Assembly: GCA_910583885.1 (NCBI GenBank)
Contig: CAJUAC010000072.1
Coordinates: 1-12,816, forward strand
Length of the DNA: 12,816 nt
Origin: an uncultured Oscillospiraceae bacterium
GTDB taxonomy: Bacteria > Bacillota > Clostridia > Oscillospirales > Oscillospiraceae
Reading direction: 5' to 3'
Positions 6,419-12,509 of the stretch are shown one piece after another. Below the pieces are notes generated by a model that was given only the letters and a program-made list of their open reading frames with translations, did not search any database and had not been told where the DNA came from. The stretch's first letter is position 1; the number at the start of each line of letters is the position of its first letter. The translations under genes and the position numbers were made by a program.

Positions 6419-8867
6419 AGACAACACGGCCCGGATCATGAACCTGGCCGACTACAACATCGGAATAAAGCACAACGGCGAGCTCCTGATCTCCCTCGGC
6501 AAGAGCCGCTTCGAGACGGCATGGAAGAACAAGCGGATCCTCTGGTCCTCCCTTCTGGCTCGGCTCTCAAAGTCCGTGGAGACACCGGAGACCCACGCCG
6601 AATACATGAAAATGTCAAAGGAGCAGCAGGACCGGATCAAGGACATCGGCGGCTTCGTCGGCGGGCATCTGGAAAACGGCCGGAGAAAGACCGGCAGCGT
6701 CCTGGCCCGCCAGATCCTCACCCTCGACCTGGACTTCCCTCCTGCTGACTTCTGGGACACGCTCATGAACAACCTGGAGATCAACAGCGCCCTGGCAGTC
6801 TACTCGACGCACAAGCACTCAGCAGGGACACCACGCTTCCGGCTGATCATGCCCCTGGATCGGGAAGTCACGCCGGACGAATACGAGGCCATCGCCAGGA
6901 AGATCGCCGAGAAGGTCGGCATCGACCTCTTTGACGACTCCACCTTCCAGCCGACGCGCCTCATGTACTGGCCAAGCAACAGCACCGGCGTCGAGCCCTT
7001 CTTCAACTACTACGACGCGCCGTTTTTATCGGCCGACGCTGTCCTGGCAGAATACCCGGACTGGACTGACACGAGCTACTGGCCGGAGTCCTCCAGGATG
7101 ACCGGAATCCGGAAGCGCCAGGCAGACAAGCAGGGGGATCCTCTGGAGAAGAAGGGCATCGTCGGCGCGTTCTGCCGGACATACAACATCACCGAGGCGA
7201 TCGCCAAGTTCCTGCCGGACATCTACACCCAGACGGCGAAGCCCGACCGCTACACCTACGCGGCGGGCTCCACGGCTGCGGGCCTCGTCGTCTATGATGG
7301 TGAGCTCTTCGCCTACTCAAACCACAGCACGGATCCGGCAGGCGGGCAGCTCTGCAACGCCTTCGACCTCGTCCGGATCCACAAGTTCGGCGACCTGGAT
7401 GACGGCAAGGAGGACAAGAGCGGCGCGGAACGGCCGAGCTACAAGGCGATGGCCACCCTCGCCTCTGAGGATCCCGCCACCATCCGCACGATCGACAAAG
7501 ACCACAAAGACAGTGCCGTCCTCGACTTCGAGAACGAGCTGCCGGATGACGACACGGACGAAACATGGAAGACCAGCCTCCTCCGGAACGAGAACGGCGA
7601 CATCCGGACAGTGATCACCAACGCCGTGCTGATACTCCAGAACGACCCGGCTCTCCAGGGCATCCGCTTCAATGAGCTGTCTGGGGCGATCGAGGTCAAG
7701 GGCAGGCTTCCATGGAGCCGCCCGAGTAAATACTGGCGCGATGCTGACGACGCCCAGCTCTACATCTGGGTGGCCGACAAGTACAAGGTCCAGTTCCCCG
7801 AGAACAAGTTCACAAAAGCGCTCACCCAGGTCGCGGACAGCCGCCGCTTCAATCCGCTGCGGGACTACATCAGGGGACTGCCTGACTGGGACGGCGTCCC
7901 CAGAGTCGACACGCTGCTGGTGGACTATCTGGGTGCAGAGGACTCACCCTACACCCGGGCCGTCACCAGGAAGACCCTGATCGGGGCCATCCAGCGCGTG
8001 CTGGAGCCCGGCTGCAAGTTCGACACGGTCCTGGTCCTGGACGGGAAGCCTGGCATCGGCAAGAGCACCCTGCTCCGGAAGCTGGGCGGGGTGTGGTTTA
8101 GTGACTCCCTCAGCCTGGCCGACACCCGGGACAAGACTGCCGCCGAGAAGCTCCAGGGCGTCTGGATCATGGAGATCGGCGAGATGCAAGGCACCCGGAA
8201 GGCCGACGTCGACGTGATGAAGGGCTTCCTTAGCCGCCAGGTGGATGAATACCGGGCGGCCTACGGCCGGGTGGTGGAGCGCCACCCGAGGACCGCGATC
8301 ATCTGCGGCACCACCAACAGCACCACCGGTTTCCTCCGGGACACCACCGGCAACCGGCGCTTCTGGCCCGTGACCGTGAACGGCGGCAGCCGTCTGAGCG
8401 TCTGGGACATGACCGAGGAGACCCGCGCCCAGATCTGGGCCGAGGCGATGGCCTACACGGCGGAGGGCGAGGACAGCTTCCTGGACGCTGAAATGGAAAA
8501 AGAGGCGGCGAAAGCCCAGCAGGCGGCGCTCATGTACGACGAACGCGAGGGCCAAGTGATCGACTACCTGGAGACGCTGCTGCCGGATGACTGGTACAGC
8601 TGGGAGCTGGACAAGCGTCTGGACTATTTTCGCCAGAGGGATGTCCTGGCGCCTGAACAGCAGAAAGGGACCATGCAGCGGGCGAGAGTCTGCGCTCTGG
8701 AAGTCTTCTGTGAGTGCTTCGGACGGCCTAAGCAGCAATGGACCCGGAGGGACGGCGACGAGATCGTCAGCATAATGGCAAGGATCCCGGGCTGGGAAAG
8801 AACTGGCGCGACTGCAAGGATCAACGAATACGGCAAGCAAAGAGTTTTTACAAGGTGCAAGCGGTAA
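6408..8867 (+). CDS. VapE-type primase-helicase (AEP primase plus P-loop ATPase)
   Basis: An 819-residue protein. The N-terminal part resembles an archaeo-eukaryotic primase/PrimPol: LDLDF (Asp107, Asp109 as metal ligands), YSTHKHS (132-138) and RFRLIMPL (143-150). A middle region (about 250-330, with GLVVYDGELFAYSNH) links to a virulence-associated-E helicase domain: Walker A GKPGIGKST (546-554), Walker B-like VWIMEIGE (585-592), a sensor-like IICGTTNS (631-638) and an arginine-finger region GNRRFW (648-653). Family knowledge suggests primer synthesis and DNA unwinding at the phage origin. GGAGG at 6394-6398 precedes the ATG by nine bases. Its stop codon TAA lies inside the first copy of an 8-bp repeat array, which fits an initiator encoded beside its own origin. 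The primase assignment is somewhat less certain than the helicase. Confidence 0.9.
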   Translation: MNDKDNTARIMNLADYNIGIKHNGELLISLGKSRFETAWKNKRILWSSLLARLSKSVETPETHAEYMKMSKEQQDRIKDIGGFVGGHLENGRRKTGSVLARQILTLDLDFPPADFWDTLMNNLEINSALAVYSTHKHSAGTPRFRLIMPLDREVTPDEYEAIARKIAEKVGIDLFDDSTFQPTRLMYWPSNSTGVEPFFNYYDAPFLSADAVLAEYPDWTDTSYWPESSRMTGIRKRQADKQGDPLEKKGIVGAFCRTYNITEAIAKFLPDIYTQTAKPDRYTYAAGSTAAGLVVYDGELFAYSNHSTDPAGGQLCNAFDLVRIHKFGDLDDGKEDKSGAERPSYKAMATLASEDPATIRTIDKDHKDSAVLDFENELPDDDTDETWKTSLLRNENGDIRTVITNAVLILQNDPALQGIRFNELSGAIEVKGRLPWSRPSKYWRDADDAQLYIWVADKYKVQFPENKFTKALTQVADSRRFNPLRDYIRGLPDWDGVPRVDTLLVDYLGAEDSPYTRAVTRKTLIGAIQRVLEPGCKFDTVLVLDGKPGIGKSTLLRKLGGVWFSDSLSLADTRDKTAAEKLQGVWIMEIGEMQGTRKADVDVMKGFLSRQVDEYRAAYGRVVERHPRTAIICGTTNSTTGFLRDTTGNRRFWPVTVNGGSRLSVWDMTEETRAQIWAEAMAYTAEGEDSFLDAEMEKEAAKAQQAALMYDEREGQVIDYLETLLPDDWYSWELDKRLDYFRQRDVLAPEQQKGTMQRARVCALEVFCECFGRPKQQWTRRDGDEIVSIMARIPGWERTGATARINEYGKQRVFTRCKR

Positions 8868-9135
8868 CGATAGCGCCCTGAGCGGTAACGAGATCAAAAT
8901 CATCGTTACCGGGTAAAGCACCCAAACGGTAACGACCGGAACGACAAAAACGGCGATTGTTACCAGCGCCGTTACCAGCAAAAAGCCAGTAAACACAAGG
9001 TTTTCATGGTAAGTGGTAACGAGGTAACGACTAAAACCTTATGAGTTTTTATATTTACGGTAAACACCGCATAAAACCCGCGAAAAGCGCCCCCGCGTAT
9101 AGGCGTATATAGAAAAGTTTCGGGCTCTTGTTACC
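8863..9135. repeat. Iteron-like GGTAACGA array, candidate phage replication origin
   Basis: The non-coding stretch 8868-9157 carries nine copies of a GTAAC-centred box. Exact GGTAACGA starts at 8863, 8884, 8928, 9015 and 9023; exact TCGTTACC (opposite strand) starts at 8903; one-mismatch opposite-strand copies start at 8957 (TTGTTACC), 8969 (CCGTTACC) and 9128 (TTGTTACC). The first two are 21 bp apart, about two helical turns, and the copies at 9015 and 9023 are head-to-tail without a gap, preceded by a partial GGTAAGT at 9008. Three opposite-strand copies share the extension GTTACCAG. The cluster begins at the primase-helicase stop codon. Iterons plus an A+T-rich stretch beside an initiator gene are typical of replication origins; autoregulation of VapE or of the downstream operon is an alternative. 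Confidence 0.75.
9031..9064. other. A+T-rich segment inside the candidate origin (possible unwinding element)
   Basis: By hand count 25 of these 34 bases are A or T, in a window that is otherwise strongly G+C-rich. The segment starts immediately after the tandem GGTAACGA pair (9015-9030) and includes TTTTTATATTTA and the small palindrome TTTACGGTAAA (9054-9064). Its position beside the repeats fits a DNA-unwinding element. A direct repeat of GCGTATA (9095-9101 and 9103-9109) follows. Confidence 0.5.
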
Positions 9136-9157
9136 AGAGCACCAAAGGAGGAAAAAC

Positions 9158-9457
9158 ATGGAAAGAGAACGCGACATTGAAAAATATCTGAAGGCCCAAG
9201 TCGAGGAAATGGGCGGTTTATTTATGAAGTTCGTGAGCCCCGGCAACGATGGAGTGCCTGACCGGATCGCTATCATGCCAGGGGGCCACGTCTGGTTTGT
9301 GGAGCTGAAGACCAGCAAGGGACGGACGACGGCCATCCAGGAGTGGCAAATTGAGCAGCTCAAAAAGAGAGACGTCCCGGCCATAGTGGTCAAAGGTATG
9401 ATAGGCGCCAGGGTCTTCATCGAAACTCTGAGAGACGAGCAGGACGGTCTGCTATAG
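9158..9457 (+). CDS. VRR-NUC domain nuclease
   Basis: A 99-residue single-domain protein matching the VRR-NUC branch of PD-(D/E)XK nucleases. An N-terminal helix carries RDIEKYL (Glu8), followed by SPGNDGVPDRI with the catalytic Asp35, then WFVELKTSKG with Glu49 and Lys51 (the ExK pair), then a helix TAIQEWQIEQL. The family includes the nuclease domain of FAN1 and stand-alone phage enzymes proposed to cut branched or Holliday-type DNA. AAAGGAGG (9144-9151) lies six bases before ATG 9158, which is preferred over an upstream TTG at 9128 that lies within an origin repeat. It is immediately followed by an SNF2-type helicase gene, a common phage pairing suggesting joint action on DNA junctions. 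Family call strong; exact substrate unknown. Confidence 0.88.
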   Translation: MERERDIEKYLKAQVEEMGGLFMKFVSPGNDGVPDRIAIMPGGHVWFVELKTSKGRTTAIQEWQIEQLKKRDVPAIVVKGMIGARVFIETLRDEQDGLL

Positions 9458-9471
9458 GATGGAGGTGCAAA

Positions 9472-10827
9472 ATGCAGTATCAAGCACATGATTATCAAAA
9501 ACGAGCGACCCAGCTGGTGATCGACATCCCGAGGATCGGCCTTTTCCTGGACATGGGTCTGGGCAAGACGGTCATCACGATGACCGCGATCCAGGAACTC
9601 ATGTTTGACCGCTTCGAGGTCTCCCGCGTCCTGGTCATAGCGCCGAAGCGTGTGGCCGAAGATACCTGGACCAGGGAGCACGCAAAGTGGAACCACCTCA
9701 AAGACCTGAGGATCTCGAAGGTTTTGGGAAATGAACAGCAGCGGGTCCGGGCGCTGAAGGCAGAGGCCGACATCTATGTGATCGGCCGTGACAACGTGAT
9801 CTGGCTGACTGAGTATTATCAGGGACTCCGGAAGGGATGGCCCTTTGATATGATCGTGATCGACGAGCTCTCCAGCTTCAAGAACCCCCAGGCCAAGCGC
9901 TTCCGGGCCCTCCGGAAGGTCATCCCGCTGGTGAAGCGGGTCGTCGGGCTGACCGGCACACCAAGCCCCAACGGCATGATGGACCTATGGGCTGAGGTGT
10001 ATCTTCTGGACCAGGGCGAGCGCCTGGGGAAGACGCTGGGGGCCTATCGGGAAAAGTATTTCCGGCCGGGAGCCCGGAACGGTTACGTCGTTTACAAGTG
10101 GGAGCCCTACCGGAACGCACAGAAAGAGATCGAGGCCAAGATCAGCGACATCTGCATCAGCATGAGCGCGGCGGACTACCTGAAACTGCCGGAGCGGATC
10201 GACAACGTCATCCCGGTGCAGCTCTCTCCCGCCGAGATGCAGGCCTACAAAACGATGGAGTCCGAGCAGCTCCTCCAGATCGAGGACGAGGACATCGCGG
10301 CCCTGAACGCGGCGGCGGTCATGACCAAGCTCCTCCAGATAGCCAACGGCAGCGTCTACTCCGTCGACGGCAGCATCGTCCGGATCCATGACGCAAAGCT
10401 GGAGGCCCTGGCCGAGATCATCGACACAACGGATGGGCCGGTCCTGGTCTTCTACAGCTACAAACACGACCTCGCGGCCATCCAGGGCAAGATCAAAGAC
10501 GCCAGGGTCCTGAATACGGCCCAGGACATAGCGGACTGGAACGCCGGGAAGGTCCAGGTGCTCCTGGCGCATCCGGCCAGCGTCGGCTATGGGCTGAACC
10601 TCCAGGAGGGCGGCCATGTGATCGTTTGGTATGGCCTGACCTGGAGCCTGGAGCTCTACCAGCAGGCCAACGCCCGCCTTTACCGGCAGGGCCAGGAGAA
10701 GCCGGTCATCATCCACCACCTGATCGCCGAGGGCACGGTCGACGAAGAGGCCATGCAGGCCCTACAGCATAAAGACACGAGCCAGGCCGCACTCCTGGCG
10801 GCACTGAAAGAGAGGCGCCAGAGATGA
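9472..10827 (+). CDS. SNF2-like superfamily II helicase/ATPase
   Basis: A 451-residue SF2 ATPase with both RecA-like lobes and no extra domains. Visible motifs are Walker A DMGLGKTV (27-34), motif Ia-like VLVIAPKRV (53-61), motif II IDELSSFKN (130-138; DELS in place of DEAH), motif III TGTP (161-164), motif V-like SVGYGLNLQEG (370-380) and motif VI QANARLYRQGQ (398-408). SNF2 enzymes translocate on duplex DNA and remodel bound proteins or branched structures. GGAGG (9461-9465) precedes the ATG by six bases, 14 bases after the VRR-NUC stop. The nuclease-translocase pairing suggests recombination or replication-fork processing. The 3' end overlaps the next small ORF by ATGA. Classification is secure; the precise role is inferred. 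Confidence 0.9.
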   Translation: MQYQAHDYQKRATQLVIDIPRIGLFLDMGLGKTVITMTAIQELMFDRFEVSRVLVIAPKRVAEDTWTREHAKWNHLKDLRISKVLGNEQQRVRALKAEADIYVIGRDNVIWLTEYYQGLRKGWPFDMIVIDELSSFKNPQAKRFRALRKVIPLVKRVVGLTGTPSPNGMMDLWAEVYLLDQGERLGKTLGAYREKYFRPGARNGYVVYKWEPYRNAQKEIEAKISDICISMSAADYLKLPERIDNVIPVQLSPAEMQAYKTMESEQLLQIEDEDIAALNAAAVMTKLLQIANGSVYSVDGSIVRIHDAKLEALAEIIDTTDGPVLVFYSYKHDLAAIQGKIKDARVLNTAQDIADWNAGKVQVLLAHPASVGYGLNLQEGGHVIVWYGLTWSLELYQQANARLYRQGQEKPVIIHHLIAEGTVDEEAMQALQHKDTSQAALLAALKERRQR

Positions 10828-11021
10828 ACAGGGAGGGCTACAGCGACCCGACCGCTGATCTGGCGATCGGGCGAATAATGAGAAAGGAGCGAAGGAATGG
10901 AAAGAAGCATGATTTTATATCTAAGCGGCCCGATCACGGGCGTGGACAACTATCAGGAGATCTTCAGAACGGCCAGGGGCAGACTGGCAGCGATGGGCTA
11001 CAAGGTCATCAATCCCGCTGA
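10824..11021 (+). CDS. Small phage ORF beginning MNREGYSDPTAD, unknown function
   Basis: A 65-residue frame that starts in a four-base ATGA overlap with the helicase stop, with a weak AGAGG-type site eight bases upstream. The N-terminal 30 residues (MNREGYSDPTADLAIGRIMR) look like a short conserved phage ORF that I recall lying between SNF2 helicase and regulator genes; this is memory, not a search. From about residue 31 it runs in a different frame within the DUF4406 gene (overlap 10897-11021) and becomes low-quality Gly/Gln/Ser-rich sequence, so the true conserved part is probably only the beginning and the original stop may have been lost. It also contains the ribosome-binding site of the next gene. 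No function assigned. Confidence 0.55.
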   Translation: MNREGYSDPTADLAIGRIMRKERRNGKKHDFISKRPDHGRGQLSGDLQNGQGQTGSDGLQGHQSR

Positions 11022-11244
11022 GATGATCGGGGTGCTACACGAGGGCGCCAGTTATGAGGACTTCCTGGACATAGATCTGGCGCTGCTGGCCAAGGCTGAC
11101 GTCCTGGTGCAGCTTCCCGACTGGGAGGGCTCCCGGGGCGCCAACAGAGAGCTGGGCTTCGCCCTGGGGACCGACAAGATCGTCGTCCCCCTGGACAGTC
11201 TTCTGGGAGGAGGTGATGACCATGGACCTGCAGGCGACTTATGA
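10897..11244 (+). CDS. DUF4406 protein, nucleoside 2-deoxyribosyltransferase-like
   Basis: A 115-residue protein with a Rossmann-like nucleoside deoxyribosyltransferase-type fold. It shows YLSGPITG (8-15) near the N-terminus, then VINPAEM (38-43), then DIDLALLAKADVLVQLPDW (58-76) and GSRGANRELGFAL (78-90), where Glu85 sits where the family usually has its catalytic acid. Enzymes of this superfamily act on nucleosides or nucleotides; phage DUF4406 members have no agreed substrate. AGAAAGGAG (10881-10889) precedes ATG 10897 by seven bases; ATG 10909 is a possible later start. The last 23 bases overlap the next gene, and the final residues (GGGDDHGPAGDL) look like readthrough into its translation-start region. 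A role in the phage nucleotide pool is plausible but unproven. Confidence 0.82.
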   Translation: MERSMILYLSGPITGVDNYQEIFRTARGRLAAMGYKVINPAEMIGVLHEGASYEDFLDIDLALLAKADVLVQLPDWEGSRGANRELGFALGTDKIVVPLDSLLGGGDDHGPAGDL

Positions 11245-11638
11245 TTATCTTATGCGGATCCGGAAAACGGAGTACGCCATCAAGCGGAAGCAGCTCCGGT
11301 GTGAAGAGCTGAGGAGCTGCCTGCTGCCGGGCGCGATCCGGTACGACCTCGACAAGGTCCAGACCTCACCGAGGGACAAGCTCCCGGAGATCATGGCCAA
11401 AGTGGACGAGCTGGAGCACCAGATTGAGGTGCTGATGCAGGAGAAGGCCATGCTGATCATCGAGATCGGCGAGGCGATCGAGCAGCTTCCTGACGATAAT
11501 GAGAAGACCGTCCTCACGGAGTTCTACATAGGCCGGGTGTCTATGGAGAAGGTGGCGGCGCTGATCAATTACAGCCCACGGAGGGCCTACTATTTCAGGA
11601 AGCAGGGCGTCATCCATCTGGGGGAGGTGTTATCGTGA
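11222..11638 (+). CDS. DUF1492/ArpU-RinA-like late regulator with sigma-70 region 4-like HTH
   Basis: A 138-residue protein of the phage DUF1492 type. A helical N-terminal segment (1-90) contains IRYDLDKVQTSP (39-50), a signature I associate with this family, and ends in a coiled region (LEHQIEVLMQEKAMLIIEI). A sigma region-4-like helix-turn-helix follows: LPDDNEKTVLTEFYIGRVSMEKVAALINYSPRRAYYFRK, with the HTH at about 107-126. Relatives activate phage late genes. I chose ATG 11222 because GGAGG at 11209-11213 is eight bases upstream; GTG 11213 and ATG 11216 are in frame but overlap that site. The gene overlaps DUF4406 by 23 bases and the methyltransferase by four (GTGA). Its place just before the packaging operon fits control of the promoter-like site near 12399. 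Confidence 0.85.
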   Translation: MDLQATYDYLMRIRKTEYAIKRKQLRCEELRSCLLPGAIRYDLDKVQTSPRDKLPEIMAKVDELEHQIEVLMQEKAMLIIEIGEAIEQLPDDNEKTVLTEFYIGRVSMEKVAALINYSPRRAYYFRKQGVIHLGEVLS

Positions 11639-12384
11639 TCCAGCTTTTACATGGGGACTGTCTCACGCTTATGAAGGAGGTGGAGCCTGGCAGCGTCGAC
11701 CTGGTGCTTTGCGACCCTCCCTACTCCAGCGGCGGTACTCATGCAGGCGACCGAAAAGCCAACACTACCGCCAAGTACACCGACCGGGACTTTGACGGCG
11801 CTGCAAGGCTGCCAGCGTTCTCCGGTGACAACATGGACCAGCGGAGCTTCACGGCCTTCATGCGATGGGTGTGCAGCGAGCTGAGGCAGAAAACCCGGAA
11901 GGGTGGGATCCTGGAGATCTTCGTGGACTGGAGGAACCTCCCAGCAATGACCGACGCCGTCCAGATGGCGGGCTGGGTATGGCGGGGCGTCATTGTGTGG
12001 GACAAAGGCACCAGCAGAAACCAGCCGGGGCGCTTCCGGAACGATTGCGAATATGTGGTCTGGTGCTCCAACGGCGACCTCCCTATCGACTGGAAGGCTG
12101 CCAAAGGCATCAAGGCCATGCCGGGCGTCTATCATGTCCCGATGGTGAACCCGAAGCAGCGCTTCCATCAGACGGAGAAGCCGGTCGAGCTCCTGGAGAG
12201 GCTTCTGGCCATCTGTCCCCCGGGAGGCACTGTTCTGGACGCCTTCATGGGATCTGGCAGCACCGGCGTCGCGGCTGTCAGGACCGGGAGGTCTTTCATC
12301 GGGATGGAGCTGTCTGATCAGTATTTTGAGATCGCCAGCAGCCGGATCCGGGACGAAAACGAGCGAGCGCTGGAGGACTTTTGA
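11635..12384 (+). CDS. DNA N6-adenine (or N4-cytosine) methyltransferase, beta class
   Basis: A 249-residue S-adenosylmethionine-dependent DNA methyltransferase. The order is LLHGDCLTLM near the start, catalytic motif IV LCDPPY (25-30), a variable central target region, EKPVELLERLL (181-191), then motif I LDAFMGSGSTG (201-211) for cofactor binding and GRSFIGMEL (218-226). Motif IV before motif I defines the beta class, and DPPY favours adenine-N6 over cytosine-N4. The start is GTG at 11635, overlapping the previous stop (GTGA), with GGGGAGG about seven bases upstream; an ATG start would remove the conserved first strand. No restriction enzyme gene is seen, so it is a solitary phage methyltransferase, perhaps for protection from host restriction or for packaging control. 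Target sequence cannot be read. Confidence 0.9.
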   Translation: MIQLLHGDCLTLMKEVEPGSVDLVLCDPPYSSGGTHAGDRKANTTAKYTDRDFDGAARLPAFSGDNMDQRSFTAFMRWVCSELRQKTRKGGILEIFVDWRNLPAMTDAVQMAGWVWRGVIVWDKGTSRNQPGRFRNDCEYVVWCSNGDLPIDWKAAKGIKAMPGVYHVPMVNPKQRFHQTEKPVELLERLLAICPPGGTVLDAFMGSGSTGVAAVRTGRSFIGMELSDQYFEIASSRIRDENERALEDF

Positions 12385-12398
12385 AAAGTCGGCGAACA

Positions 12399-12425
12399 TT
12401 GCAAAAATAAATGTGCTATTATGAT
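12399..12425 (+). promoter_or_regulatory. Candidate promoter for the packaging (late) operon
   Basis: The gap after the methyltransferase is A+T-rich. It contains TTGCAA (12399-12404), TATGAT (12420-12425, spacing 15) and an extended -10 element TGCTATTAT (12414-12422). Transcription would start near 12430. The spacing is shorter than ideal for a housekeeping promoter, which would suit activation by an accessory factor such as the upstream DUF1492 protein. A terminator lies only about 40 bases downstream. Confidence 0.5.
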
Positions 12426-12440
12426 AGCGTGGAATGTTGA

Positions 12441-12469
12441 GAGCAGGCGAAGGACCGCCTGCTCTTTTT
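12441..12469 (+). terminator. Rho-independent terminator between methyltransferase and terS
   Basis: GAGCAGGCG (12441-12449) and CGCCTGCTC (12456-12464) form a perfect 9-bp GC-rich stem around a six-base loop (AAGGAC), followed immediately by TTTTT (12465-12469). This is a textbook intrinsic terminator. It lies downstream of the candidate promoter at 12399-12425 and upstream of terS, so it may end the early transcript and also gate the late transcript. Confidence 0.85.
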
Positions 12470-12509
12470 CATGGCCACCAAAACGACGAATAGCGGAGGT
12501 GGTGAGGTC

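Noticed and set aside
8868..9157. CRISPR array in the repeat-rich gap
   Set aside because: The repeats are only 8 bp, occur in both orientations and have irregular spacing (8 to about 98 bp), with no uniform spacers; iterons fit much better.
11635..12384. Methyltransferase as part of a complete restriction-modification system
   Set aside because: No restriction endonuclease or specificity gene is adjacent; neighbours are a late regulator and terminase, so a solitary phage methyltransferase is the simpler reading.
12471..12509. ATG 12471 as the terS start
   Set aside because: It is in frame but directly abuts the terminator T-run with no ribosome-binding site; GTG 12510 has GGAGGT at a good distance and gives a family-like N-terminus.
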